From Chrysoperla carnea (Eukaryota > Arthropoda > Insecta > Neuroptera > Chrysopidae): a stretch of DNA of 64,000 nt. Below are positions 10,901 to 21,589 of this stretch, piece after piece (the first letter of the stretch is position 1; every line of letters starts with the position of its first letter). Under the pieces are notes generated by a model. The model made no database searches, was not told where the DNA came from, and saw only the letters and a program-made list of their open reading frames with translations. The stretch covers positions 65,574,181 to 65,638,180 of the forward strand of contig NC_058340.1 of assembly GCF_905475395.1 (NCBI RefSeq), given 5' to 3'. A program made the position numbers and the translations under genes.

Positions 10901-12983
10901 TACCTGTCGACGGTAAACTAGTCTGTCTGAAAGGCCGTTGAAAACATCGGCAATGGGAATTTGATACTAGATTCGACTCTGGACCCAACATATAATCGTG
11001 TTTGGGATGTGAATACATGTGTTCCAACCACCTTTGACTTTTTGGATTGAATTGTAGAGTAGTAGAGTAGTCTTGTCTCATAATTCCTTCATTTCGAATT
11101 CGGATAAACCTCTCATAATTCATCTTTGTGTGCAAATTTGATCAAAACCTCATTTCAATTGGGGTGGAACGTTGATGTGAATCATTTTGTATTGATTTGA
11201 TTTGATTGATTGATTTGTCGATCGAGTCGATAACGTGGTTGTGAACCTTACTCTCCGAATTGGGACGCACGCGTGTTATTGATTGAACAAGTGACAAGGG
11301 TTGATCCGACCTCAGACCAGACCTCGGATATCAATTAGACTACCTTGTAACCTTGGCACTGGGTTGACCATGAAGCGGACCAACCTTTAGCCAATATGGA
11401 ACTGCATCAATATGGAATTGGATTGGACTGTTATGAAAATTATTTTTTTTAATAATATATTTCATAGGTAATTAAATATATAAATAAAATTTTGAAAAAA
11501 TAAAATATTAAATAGATTAACAAAAAAAAAGCCCAGAGTTTAATTATGAAAGTGACGTCCATATGTTGCATTTGTTCCCACTGGAATATTCACACGATGT
11601 TCCCTTCAACTGTCACATCACCACAAATTCAGCATTCTTTTTAAGTGTTAGAAGCGTTTTTGGATTCGATAAAGCGTTGGTAATAGGTCTTAAATAATTC
11701 TTCAAAATTCTTGGGTCTTGAAATTACCACACTTTCAAATTAAACAAGGGCTAGAGCTATTTTCATTAAAATTTTTTGCTTTTTGTTTAATATTTGAAAA
11801 ATTTTTGTATTTAACGACAGAAATAATCATTCTAAAGAATTTTTACGTTTTAAACGAAATTTGTTAAATTGCTTACCTGCCAACTGACCCTGCTTGATAA
11901 ATTTTCTACAATCACTCTGTATTCAGTTCGAGTTGGTGGACCATATCTGGAAACATAAATAAATAATAATTTTTTTCAATTATCTTGTTTTATTTTTATA
12001 AGGTTCCAAATGCGGAATCCGGATATTGCAGTCAAAATTTTCAACGCGAAAGCCCCGGATTCAACTAAGCACCGTTGATACGAAAAGATCTTTATTTACC
12101 TTGAATCCATCCTGAAAAAAAGAAATAATATTTTAGAATAATTGATGGATATAATTTTATTTAAAAATTAAATTATTAAAAAGCTGCATCGAAATTTTTT
12201 GTGCACTGGTGGGTATTATTATGTGAAACAGATCTAGAGCTAAGTAAACTTAATAATCTCAAGCATCCTCTATTAAATAGTTTTAAAAAATTTCGAGAAT
12301 CAATTAAATAAAATTTATCATCTATGTTAATACTTCTGGTTTAAAAAATTGAGGTTCATTGACACATACCTTTCACGACTACGCATTCTTGGTGGTGGAT
12401 CATATGACCGACCACCACCGCCTCCGCCACCACCCCCACGCCAGCGATCACTACCTCTGGGTGTTCCACGAGCACGTTCAACGGATACTCTAGAAAAAAA
12501 AATTTATTTAAAATAAAGCAAATTAAAAAAAAAATCAAATTAAAAAATACTAACCTTTCACCCAATAGTTCACGACCGTTTAATTCATAAACCGCATCTT
12601 CAGCATCTCTGTAGTCATCAAACTCCTAAAGAAAATAATAAATTTTATCAAAAAATTGTTAAAACACGTAATTAATCCAAAATTTACATACCACGAAAGC
12701 AAAACCATTTTTAATTGCAATCTCCTTTATTCTACCATATTTACGAAAAAACTTTTCTAAGTCTCGTTCTCGAACGCGGTACGTTAAACCGCCGACGAAA
12801 ACACGAGAGCTCATACTGTAAAGCGACAAAAAAAATCATTAATTTTTTTTTTTTGGGAAAAACACGCCATTGTGAAAAATGCGTAGGTTGGAAAATGCTA
12901 ACATATTTTTTATGATTTTATTAATTGAAAAGAGTAAATTACATTGATTTTAAGTGATAAATTAAAATTATAACTTACTCCAT
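4909..12983 (-). CDS. B52: SR splicing factor SRp55/B52 type (SRSF4/5/6)
   Basis: Nine coding exons on the minus strand: 12979-12983 (ATGGA), 12692-12815, 12555-12625, 12370-12489, 11877-11946, 6458-6528, 6036-6218, 5827-5976 and 4909-5026. They total 912 nt, giving 303 aa with all phases closing. RRM1 is about residues 4-75 (RVFVGGL as RNP2, NGFAFVEF as RNP1). A glycine-rich linker follows (about 84-100). RRM2 is about 111-183 and contains the SR-family signature SWQDLKD at 128-134. An RS domain runs from about 190 to the C-terminus. Family role: nuclear pre-mRNA splicing activator that binds exonic enhancers. The large intron at 6529-11876 (5.3 kb) holds transposon scraps and a candidate cassette exon. 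A start at the ATG two codons into the chain is also possible (MSSRV). The symbol follows the Drosophila orthologue. Confidence 0.93.
5099..5311. mobile_element. Tc1/mariner-like foldback MITE, copy 1
   Basis: About 213 bp that folds on itself. The left arm starts AGTGTGTCCCCGGATAGAGG and the right arm is its complement ending CCGGGGACACACTG. Arm similarity extends about 90-100 bp. TA lies at both edges, consistent with the TA duplication of Tc1/mariner elements. It sits in the last intron of the SR gene (5027-5826). A half copy lies at about 18600-18700. Confidence 0.85.
7511..7820. mobile_element. hAT-like MITE with CAGGGGCG ends, copy 1
   Basis: The left end is CAGGGGCGAACTAGC and the right end is GGCTAGTCCGCCCCCG, near-perfect inverted repeats of about 15 bp. 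CAGGG-type ends are typical of hAT elements. The flanking octamers (AACGCGAT and AATGTATC) do not match well, so the target duplication is decayed or absent. The interior from 7590 matches the reverse complement of 50339-50570. It lies in the 5.3-kb intron of the SR gene. Confidence 0.7.
9540..9795. repeat. Degenerate repeat with GCTGCCACCTC-like ends
   Basis: GCCACCTCTTCAGATTTGAC at 9542 and the complement of GGAGGTGGCAGCCTTAAAT near 9777-9795 resemble the ends of the compact MITE at 15183-15317. The interior is AT-rich and does not align well by eye. This is a weak call; it may be an old, interrupted copy of the same family. Confidence 0.35.
10090..10345 (+). repeat. Dispersed repeat, copy 1 (second copy at 57.9 kb)
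   Basis: It matches 57895-58125 over about 240 bp in the same orientation. Shared blocks include GAGTRAAATCTAGTG, CTTGTATACTTGTGTGCT, GTTTGAAACTGACAATAA and GGAGCTGATACACACAA. No coding capacity is seen. It lies in the 5.3-kb intron of the SR gene. Confidence 0.7.
10906..11427 (-). other. Candidate stop-containing cassette exon region in the SR gene
   Basis: This block in the 5.3-kb intron is less AT-rich than its surroundings. On the minus strand it has an acceptor (CATAACAG before 11427) and several donors: ACAAG|GTAGTC after 11344, GAGA|GTAAGG near 11252 and GACAG|GTAATT near 10906. Exon 11344-11427 entered in phase 0 after SWQ reaches TGA within seven codons, so inclusion would truncate the protein inside RRM2. 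Regulated poison exons are well known in SR-protein genes. That this is one is inference. Confidence 0.45.
12100..12111 (-). CDS. B52: Candidate 12-nt microexon of the SR gene
   Basis: It lies between the exons ending at 12370 and starting at 11946. A strong acceptor (pyrimidine tract TTTCTTTTTTTCAG) and a donor (AAG|GTAAAT) enclose exactly 12 nt. Inclusion keeps frame and phase and inserts four residues (Met-Asp-Ser-Arg, by phase) in the linker just before RRM2. Skipping also gives a perfect reading frame. I treat it as optional. It could be a chance pair of splice-like signals, but the quality of both sites and the preserved phase argue against that. Confidence 0.5.
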
Positions 12984-13617
12984 GATGAACAATTAAAAAT
13001 TCGACGCTTCAGATGTATAAAATTAAAAACAGCCAAAACACGACGGCACTTTCAAACAGCCTTTTTAATAAACAACCGAAAACTAACTAAAAAATTTTTT
13101 TTTAAATTATAGATTTATGTATAACAACTATAAATTAAACACTTTGAGTAAAAAAAATTACCAAATAAACAATCTAATTCGTAAATAAATACAAATTTAC
13201 TTCGAATGCTTTAATGGCGTCTATACTTATATCAAACACTCTCACAATAAAATGGCACTAGTCATATCATTAGCCACATCCCACGTAAGTAATACAAGGA
13301 AGTGTGTACCGCATATAATGCGTCTAATGCCGCTATTCGGATCTAATCGGTCATGTTCGTGAAAAGAATTATGTCGACATGAAGATTTACAGCCACAAAA
13401 ATGATTTTGAAATGCGAAAGTTGAAATAAGAAATATCGCCTAATATGGAAAACATATCAATTTTTTTTAAATATGTGAAAGTTTTTTAGGCGTTTGAATT
13501 CGATCCTTTTTAAACCACCACTTTATTAGTCTAGCTAAAATATAATAATGTTACAACCAAAAAAATATATTTTATTCAAATGTTGAAATCAGAGTCCGTG
13601 AGATGTTTTTTAATAAA

Positions 13618-13675
13618 AACAAGAGATAAAGAAAAATTGACTGAGTTAATTGTTAAAATACCCTGGATAGAAAGT
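13618..13675 (-). repeat. End fragment of dispersed family A
   Basis: AAATTGACTGAGTTAATTGT followed by an AAATACCCTGG stretch matches the terminal part of the family found whole near 26.6, 41.2 and 45.7 kb. Only about 55 bp remain. Confidence 0.6.
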
Positions 13676-13924
13676 GTTGAATATCAGTTATGGCGCCTTT
13701 TCGGCATCCATTTATTTGGTTTTCGAAAATCATTGCATTTATATACTTAACTAGCAGATACCCACTCGCTTTGCTGGCCAAATTCTCCTTTAAAAACAAA
13801 GTCTTTCACGTTATAGGTCTCACTTATCCTCCTTTTTGTTCACAATTTTATGAATTTTAATTTAGTTTTAAGTTCACATTTTTATTTATGATATATTCTT
13901 TAGGTAATTAGTCGGTCATAGGAA

Positions 13925-14325
13925 TATTAAAGGTATATTCCTTCATCCAAGGGTAATTAGTTAAAATATTATACTTGTAATTAGGGCAAAAGATTTTACT
14001 TTAAATAGAAAGATTTTTTGCTCGGACCAATCTACAACACACGCAGAATTCACTACCCATTTAAATTTTCCCGCAATTGAGAGTGTGAACAGCCGCAGCC
14101 AATCAAAAGCAGGCATATTGCTTGAGGCAATCTAAAACCATGGATATAGAAATATTAATATCTAAAACACACGAAGTGTTATCATTCTATTTGAATTTCC
14201 CGCAAATGAGAGCCGCTGCCAATCAAAACTGGGCACATTGATTCTCCCCCTGAGTGATACACCCCCCCTCGTCCAAAGTAGGACTTTATACTAGATCCCT
14301 ACTATAATTACTAGATCCGTGATTT
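13925..14325 (+). repeat. Dispersed repeat, copy 2 (immediately upstream of SMN)
   Basis: It is the second copy of the 300-700 repeat, with the same order of blocks and the same internal half-unit duplication. It ends about 180 bp before the SMN start codon, so it probably lies in or next to that gene's promoter. Two CCAATCAAAA stretches (CCAAT-box-like) are retained. Confidence 0.75.
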
Positions 14326-14505
14326 GTAGGATTTAGTCAAGACTTTTGTTATACTGACAAACTATTGCATGTGTAGCAGGCTTTATATTTTGAAGGTGCT
14401 ATTCGTAATGTTTTAAATTTTAATGAAGTTGGTATCATTGAGTTTTGATGTATGTTATGAAAACATTTCAAAAGAAAATCTGTGTTAATTTTCGTTTTTT
14501 TGAAT

Positions 14506-15177
14506 ATGGCAGCATTATTTTCTCGTAACGGTTGTTCCACATCCAGTGAAAATGATGATTGGGATGATACCGAATTAATAAAAGCATACGACATAGCAAT
14601 AAGTAGTTCGAAGCAAAAAATAAAAGAACGTTTAAACGCACAAAGTGAAAACAAAAGTGAAAAACAATCTTTGAAAACGATTCCAGCTAGAGTTGGAGCA
14701 CCATGTAGAGCTATATACGATGCAGACAACATCGAATATGAAGCGACTATTATAAATATTGAAAACGAACATGAAGTTACTGTACAATATATAGGCTACG
14801 GTAATACACAAAAAGTGCCTATAAAAAGATTACGACCTTCACATGGATCACAAGCGCGTATCGACCAAGAACAGGCGGCAAACGAATTACAGAATATGGA
14901 TACGGAGGTTGGTGATAGCATACCACCTAAACGAACATCAGAGGGCCCTAGAAATCCGTCAGCGAATAAAATGTCACGTTTATCTGCGCCACCGCCACTG
15001 ATTGAAATGAATATGTTTGGTGAAATGTCATTTCCTCCACCTCCTCCATTTCCACCTAGTTTTGCGAAAAATATGAAATCCGAAGAACATGAAGCCTTAA
15101 ATTCTATGCTTATGTCATGGTATATGAGTGGTTATTATACGGGTTATTATCAGGGACTCAAGGAATCTAAGAAATAA
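14506..15177 (+). CDS. Smn: Survival motor neuron protein (SMN)
   Basis: A single-exon gene of 223 aa. The start at 14506 (MAALFSRNG) was preferred over an in-frame ATG eight codons upstream because the latter adds only hydrophobic residues. Residues 19-29 (WDDTELIKAYD) match the Gemin2-binding motif. Residues 60-113 form the Tudor domain (GAPCRAIYDADN, YIGYGN) that binds symmetric dimethyl-arginine on Sm proteins. A proline run lies at about 172-185. The C-terminus WYMSGYYTGYYQG is the YG-box that mediates oligomerisation. Family role: cytoplasmic assembly of Sm rings on spliceosomal snRNAs and Cajal-body function. The length and intronless form resemble Drosophila Smn. A small MITE starts six bases after the stop. 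An AATAAA signal occurs just after the stop and near 15366. Confidence 0.95.
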   Translation: MAALFSRNGCSTSSENDDWDDTELIKAYDIAISSSKQKIKERLNAQSENKSEKQSLKTIPARVGAPCRAIYDADNIEYEATIINIENEHEVTVQYIGYGNTQKVPIKRLRPSHGSQARIDQEQAANELQNMDTEVGDSIPPKRTSEGPRNPSANKMSRLSAPPPLIEMNMFGEMSFPPPPPFPPSFAKNMKSEEHEALNSMLMSWYMSGYYTGYYQGLKESKK

Positions 15178-15182
15178 ATACA

Positions 15183-15317
15183 TTTAGGGCTGCCATCTCT
15201 CAAGATTTGGTCGATTGTATTATGGATTCGGTGGTGTAATTTCATGAATTTCACTCTTTATCGACTTTTACTTGTTTATCTCCCAATTTCCCGGAACTTT
15301 GGAGTGGCATCCCTAAA
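15183..15317. mobile_element. Small MITE in the presumed SMN 3' UTR
   Basis: About 135 bp with ends TTTAGGGCTGCCA and TGGCATCCCTAAA, near-perfect 13-bp inverted repeats. Similarity of the arms continues through CTC and GGGA blocks. It begins six bases after the SMN stop codon and ends before the stronger AATAAATAAA signal near 15366, so it may be transcribed as part of the 3' UTR. Confidence 0.7.
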
Positions 15318-15439
15318 TTAATTTTTAAGTGAATTAAATAGTTTAAAACTTGAATATTGACTGTAATAAATAAATATCGATTTTTTGTTTTAATTTAAGG
15401 TTGAAGTTTTCTTTCCATTAGATTCAAATTTTGTATACC

Positions 15440-16030
15440 GGGTGGTTTTTAGCCCGACATTTGCAAAAAAATAAATACAAAAAATTGTTTTAAACAAAAG
15501 TATCACCATTTGAAAGTCTCTATCAATTCCAAACGCATGTTTATTTTTATGTTAATATTTCTAGGGCCTAGGCCATCTAGACTAAACGGTGGTCAACTAC
15601 ATTTTTTAACTCCCGAACTAAAAAAAGGGTTATTATAAGTTTGATCGCTATATGTGTGTGTCTCTCTGTGGCATCATAGCACCTAAACGGATGAACCGAT
15701 TTCGATTTTTTTTTTATTCGTTTGATAGGTAATTTAATGAAAAGTGTTCTTAACTATGTTTCAAGTGCGAGTGTAGGTTTCCATACTCGAAAAAACTAAA
15801 AAATTGGCGATGATCTTCAAAATCGGTTCAGTTTGGAAAAGCCTTTAAGGGTAAAGGTTATTTAATGGAGAGTGTTCTTAGATATGTTTCAAATTTAACT
15901 TGTTCAAATGAAACCGCATATTTTTTGTAGATGATTCTTATTTTATAGGGGAAAAGATAAAAGATATTTTCATTGCTTTCTTGTGCGAGAACTATTATTT
16001 TTTAAGCAAATTCTAAGAATCTAAGAACAC
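15440..16030 (+). repeat. Dispersed repeat with CACCTAAACGGATGAA core
   Basis: AGGGTTATTATAAGTTTGA, a TGTGTGTGTCT-type stretch, GGCATCATAGCACC and TAAACGGATGAACCGATTT recur at 60620-60725 and, more diverged, at 60930-61010. It is a non-coding transposon remnant of unknown class. Together with AT-rich sequence around it, it fills the gap between SMN and cortactin. Confidence 0.6.
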
Positions 16031-17761
16031 AAAATCCTTGAAAATTTTTTCAAATTATTGTCATACATTTTTTTATTTTTGCAAATGTCGAGTTAAAAAA
16101 ACACCCCGAAAATTGGGTGCGAAATAATGAAGAAATAAAATACACGTATTTATCCATTTTTAATCTATTGCTATATTTGTAGTGTCTTATTAATAAAAGT
16201 TTCAGTTATGCTTTGAATAATTATAGACGAAGTCATACGAAACTTGATTCCGCTCAAATGATATACCCTTTTGGAATTAAAACCCAATGAAATTATGTAA
16301 TAAATCATATTTCTGTTATAAACTTAAATTATGTATTCATAAAAAAAATAAATGACTCCACATTACTTTATTAATATAATTGTATGAATGGACTTATAAG
16401 TCTATGGATTGTTTTTATATATATGGTTTTTAATACGATTTTCTGACAAATTTAAATAGGTAATTACCATTAGAGTGATTCAAGAGGAAGGTTTTTATGT
16501 TTAATAAATTCATAATATAGTAAACACTTATAATTTTAGAGGTTAATGTAATGTTGACGAAATTGTGAACAAAAGGAGGGTAAGTGACGGCAAATGAAGT
16601 GAAGGTTATCTTTGTATTCGAGGCGAAGCGGGTAGTTCAGTAATAAATAAACGAAAAGTTTTGCTTTATATTTATAAAATATATTTTAAAAATTGAACAC
16701 TATGATATACAAAACAATTATTTGGTAATTATTTAATTAATACTCATAATGATTAAAATATAATAATAATAATAGACAACTGGCAAGCGCATTTGGATGA
16801 AATGTCTTTTTACGATATCATACAGCTGAAAATATTCCAAATGTTTGTAATCATTGAAGAAAAAATATTAAATAAAGAAGAATTTACACGGGGTATCAAT
16901 AAATGAATCATAATTAGAAAATTTATAAATTTTTAACTCCTAGGTAAGGTCATATACCTAGTCTATTACCTAGAAAATTTGCATGCAGCGATAATTAAAC
17001 CACAGATTATAGTTTTTAATTTAAAACAGATCTGCAACTCCCTGTATTTTTACTATTTTCGTTCTCTGAAGGTGCTTTTCTCCAGGAGGCTCTACACGTT
17101 ATATTCGTGTAGTTAAATTTCTTCGATCACATTTATTTTCATTTAATGTGATTGTAAATCTTTTGGGATTATATTGCCAGCTTAAAAACCTCTTATATTG
17201 TCTATTATTGGCCGTGGTTACCCAATTCGACGCGTTTTTTTAAAGACGACATTTTTCTAGAGAGTTAGCACCTCATATAAATTTTTCCTTTAATAATTAC
17301 GATGTATGAACTCCGAAATATAAAACAGACGGAGCCGATCGCTAAAAAAGTGGGTCGTATTGGATAACCGTGGTCATTTTTAGTATTAATATATTTTTTT
17401 TATAAAAATAAAAAAATTAGGTTAAAATTAATTACAAAATTAAAAATATATGGAAGCGATACTTCCAAAATATATACGCGTAATTTATTGTGGCGTAAAA
17501 TCAAGAGGTATATTATCTTGTCAATCGAATTTATATGTTCATTTCGTTTTGTATTCAATAGATTAAATTTTTCGGTAATAAATTTTACGCCTGCGTAAAA
17601 TAAAGCATGATGGGGAGGACCTTTTTTATTTATCGACTTGATATAATTCAACCAATCAAATACTAAAGAAATACGATTGAAAATTGATACTGACAGGAAA
17701 GTATGTTTTATATTTCTTTTAAGTACTTCGATTTGATTTATGTATTTATTGGAAGTTCTGA
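16031..17761. other. Intergenic, no gene seen
   Basis: AT-rich sequence between the SMN and cortactin 3' ends. It holds short palindromes (for example CTAGGTAA/TTACCTAG around 16950) and a GCGAAGCGGGTAG scrap near 16625 of a kind common at transposon ends. No exon-like tract is visible. The left part of the cortactin 3' UTR is probably included. Confidence 0.5.
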
Positions 17762-20105
17762 TTATTGTTGTAATTGTACATAATTTGCTGGGAATAGTCC
17801 ATATCTTCCACGGCATAAACCTCGCCACCAACCTTCGTCAATCTAGGGAAAAAATTATTATTGTGATTTACAGTAAACTTAACATAATGTGTTCTTTAAA
17901 TAGGCGTCGTTAAACATAACGTGGCTTGTAATTGTCGGATTCGAAAAACTACTTACCATTTCAATATGTGTAATGATATCTTCTGGATCAAATGATATTT
18001 CATCATCCGCAGCGGATTGATAATCATATAATGCGATTGCTACTAAGCCTGTATCTTCTAATTCAGTAATTTCATCAGCCGCAGCTTCATTTGTTTCTGG
18101 ATTCGCTTGAATATCTATAGGTTCAATTGGTACCTACATATAAAAAAAAGTTATAAGGAAAATAGCAATTTATTAAGAGATCAATAAAAAAAGTGTCTTG
18201 AGCAAGAGGACGGCGAAAGATTTAAAGTATATAAAGCATCATTTTTTATTTGAACAAAGCTCTAATTATAAAAAAAAAACGTAAGAAAGAAAATAGTAAT
18301 AAATCAATTAACATGTACTATTTGAGAGTGTAATTTTTTGTGGATTAGGCTAGAAAATTAAAAAGAAAATTTATTTTCTCTGATAAACATTCACTAAGAA
18401 TGGAATTGTCAAAGTTGGAAAGATCTTCTTGATATTTTGTATGGAGTCATAATTGTTAATTTCGAGTAATTTTTTTTAGTAACATTTTGTCAACTTTTAA
18501 AAACGAAGGGTAGTTTACCCCAAAAAAAAATAGTGATACCAAATTTTTGGCTACCCTGTACATTATTAAGAAGTTTTAAATATACCTACATACTTTTCAG
18601 AATAAGCAAAACTTCTTATAAAGAATGACTTTTTTTCTTAAAATGCAAAATAAGAAAATTTACAAGTATAGTTACCTCTATCGGGGGGACACTGTATATT
18701 AAATAAGTAAACACTTTTATAAATTATGAAATAATTACCTCGGGAACTGAACTTGGGTCGTCTTTAACTACCGAATTTGGTGTTTCCTGTAAATTAAAAA
18801 TTTTAAAATAAGGAAAATGTCCAATAACTGTTTTCAAAAATTTGGTATCTTACGTACATTTACTACAGGTTGCTCGGCTAATTTTTCGTCTGTTTTACTA
18901 CTTTCAATAATCTTTTCAACATTTTTAGTACTTTCAACAACATTCGATGTAACTTGCTCACTAGTTTTCTCAATAATCGTTTGTTTCTTTATAGTCTCCG
19001 TTTTCTCAACGTTCGTTGTAGAGTTTTTATTCAAAAACATACTTGTTTTCGACGCATCTAATTGTTTTACAGCCTTCTTTTCAGGACTTTTTGAATTAGT
19101 AGTTTCTGAAGAATCAGAACGGCTCATATTTTCAAATTTTGCACGAAGATCAGACGGCTTTGCCCCACCTATATCAGGTTTTGTTTTTGTATATGTCGTT
19201 CCTACTTTGGTTGGTTCGTCCGTAAATGTTGCAGCTGATTTATCCATACGATCTGTTTGTATACCAAATTTACCACCAAAACCTTTTTTGTGATCGACTT
19301 GACTCTCGTGTTTGTGTAAGTTTTCATGATGATCCCATCCAACCGCACTTTTATCTTGTCGATCGGATTGTACACCAAATTGACCTCCAAAACCAGTTTT
19401 ATAATCTTTTTGTGATTCATGTTTACCGACTTGTTCAACGTGATCCCATCCCACTGCGGATTTATCTTGACGATCGGCTTGAACACCGAATTTTCCACCA
19501 AAACCGGCACTATAATCTTTTTGAGAGGCATGTTTTTCAATTTTTTCCTTGTAATCCCAATTAACAGCGCTCTATGGAAAAATTAAAAACATACATGCTC
19601 AAATTTTGGAAAAAAATTAAAATCTTAAGAAAATTTGTCCTTACTTTATCAATTCTATCGGTTTGTACTCCAAATTTCCCACCAAATCCAGCACTATAAT
19701 CTTTTTGTGATACATGTTTCTCAACTTTTGCAACATAATCATGTCCTACAGCCGACTGATCCATTCTATCAGCTTCAACACCAAATTTACCACCATAGCC
19801 AAAAGAAGGATTTGGTCCTTCTTCCAACTCTTTACGTTTTCGTTCAGCTTCGGCTTGTTCAGTTTCTTGTCGCAATTTTGCCATACTAAAAATTATTTTT
19901 ATCAATTAGCCAATTAATGAATATTTTTATAAATTAAGTTTACTTACTCAATTGCCCCAACTTGCCGTCCAGATCCTTCGATTGTTTTGGACCCCCATCG
20001 TTGTTCTTGTTCGTCAACATCATTTATAAAATCTGGATCAGTTTCCCAATCGTCGTCTTCAGCGGGTTTTATATCCACATTATTCGCTATACTTGCTTTC
20101 CACAT
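17762..20105 (-). CDS. Cortactin: Cortactin (actin-branching regulator)
   Basis: Six coding exons on the minus strand: 19948-20105, 19645-19885, 18858-19571, 18739-18786, 17957-18133 and 17762-17842. They total 1419 nt, 472 aa, with closing phases. Residues 17-20 hold the acidic DDDW motif that binds Arp2/3. Four 37-residue cortactin/HS1 repeats ([17 protein letters not shown]) run from about 80 to 227, and a partial fifth to about 249. A Ser/Thr/Lys-rich segment follows. The C-terminal SH3 domain (about 416-470) has ALYDYQ, DEGWWRG and FPANYVQL. Family role: binds F-actin and stabilises Arp2/3 branches at the cell cortex. For exon 3 the donor T|GTACGT was chosen over the better-looking GTAAGA three bases later because only the former keeps frame with exon 4. 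A 5' UTR intron is likely (donor at 20179, CTAG|GTGAGT). Confidence 0.95.
18590..18702 (-). mobile_element. Half copy of the Tc1/mariner-like MITE
   Basis: AACTTCTTATAAAGAATGAC, a TTTTTCTTAAAATGCAAAAT tract, then AAGTATAGTTACCTCTATC, GGGGACACTG and TA match the right arm of the element at 5099-5311. The left arm is missing. It sits in the cortactin intron 18134-18738. Confidence 0.75.
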
Positions 20106-20180
20106 TTTATTGTATTATCTTTTTAAAATAAAAAATGTTAATAAGTTGATTTTAGAAAGCCGACACCCGTTTGACTCACC

Positions 20181-21560
20181 TAGATTACCAACGTTAAAAA
20201 AATGTTTTTGTTTATAAATAATTAAAATTTATTTCATTAAAATCATATAAAAAAACTTAAAATAATAAATAAAGTATTTAAAATTAGATAAAATAAGTTA
20301 TTTAAATTAAATTAGTCATTAAAAGTTTTGGGAAAATTCGTCTATTAATGATATGACATTCAGGTTTGACGTTTATCATAATGCAAACATACAACGTTTG
20401 TTGGATAGATGGAGACATATTTGTTCCGGGCTTTATAAAATTGTTGCTTTTTGGAATATACAAACTTTTCCCGCTTTGATGCAATTTTCTTAGGATTTTC
20501 GTATTCTTTTTGGAAAATTTGAGACATTTACTACATAAATGTTTGTTTGTGAATTTGATTGAACGTGTTAGTAGGGTAATTTTGACCCAAACAATAAAAA
20601 AATGCGATTTATTTAAAAATTGTGCGAAAAGCTTTTATTTCAAAGCGATCATGGACATATGAACGATCTTGGAAATTGCCCCAACGATTTCATGAAAATG
20701 AGTCTGTAGGATTTTTTGGGGCGAAAAGTCGATCTAGCTAGGTTTCATTTCTAAAAAACGTCGTTTTATCCACCTTTTCATGAAAAACTGAAACATACAC
20801 TGCAAAATATGACTCTTCCTGACATCTATTGGTATATCGTAGTTAATGAAATAAAGTACATTACCGGGACATTCAAATTGGTTTTTATGTGGAGTTTTAA
20901 ACTGTTATTATATTAGTGATAAAATATGTGTTTTTTTAACTAAAAAAATACCGAGCAAAGCTCGGTCATCCAGGTACTTTAAATATTATACAGACATAAA
21001 AATCTAGTAACTTTACCATTAAACGATGGTACCAGCCGATGATACCTCTCGTTTACGACTTAAGCCAGTATCTCAGGAACTAGAAAATTACTGTGAATCG
21101 AACACGAGCCAAGTTTAATAAAACACACAAAAAGCACAAACCAAATAAATATACTTAGTTTAGTTTACATGAATTGAATATAAACAATTTAATAATGGAT
21201 GAATTCTCAATAATTTATAAAAAGAATTTTTATATAATTTTAAAAATATTTCATAATTTTCAATACCGTTAACGTTTGATATGATTAAGTTTAGTATGCT
21301 TTAACTAACTCAACAATCAACAATTAAACATATAAATTCACAAGAATTAATAATTATTATATCTATTAATTAATTGAATTAAAATATGTGATGACTTTGT
21401 ATGAGAAGATTCATAAATATATAATTCTCTTATCTACAAGGTTGATATAAAATTGTACCTATTTTATATTTTAATCATATTTATATTAAATAGACTGGTC
21501 TTTAGCTCTAAAGATGGACCGGGACTCTGATCCTGATGTTACCCACATTAATTGAAAGAA
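20181..21560. other. Intergenic upstream of cortactin, no gene seen
   Basis: The first 100-200 bases probably include cortactin 5' UTR and promoter. Further on are AT-rich sequence and a TTTTGACCCAAACAATAAAA stretch related to 22490 and 47470. Near 20950, ACCGAGCAAAGCTCGGTCAT is a palindrome of the type seen at transposon ends. The ORFs here do not resemble proteins I know. Confidence 0.5.
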
Positions 21561-21589
21561 TCTCTAATTAAAATATTTATGTAGCCTAC

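Noticed and set aside
14349-14732. 127-codon open frame on the minus strand over the SMN start
   Set aside because: Antisense shadow of SMN with no recognisable motif.
18817-19889. Several open frames on the plus strand and in other minus frames across the cortactin repeats
   Set aside because: They are shadows of the repetitive cortactin coding sequence; the real frame has domain structure and matching splice sites.
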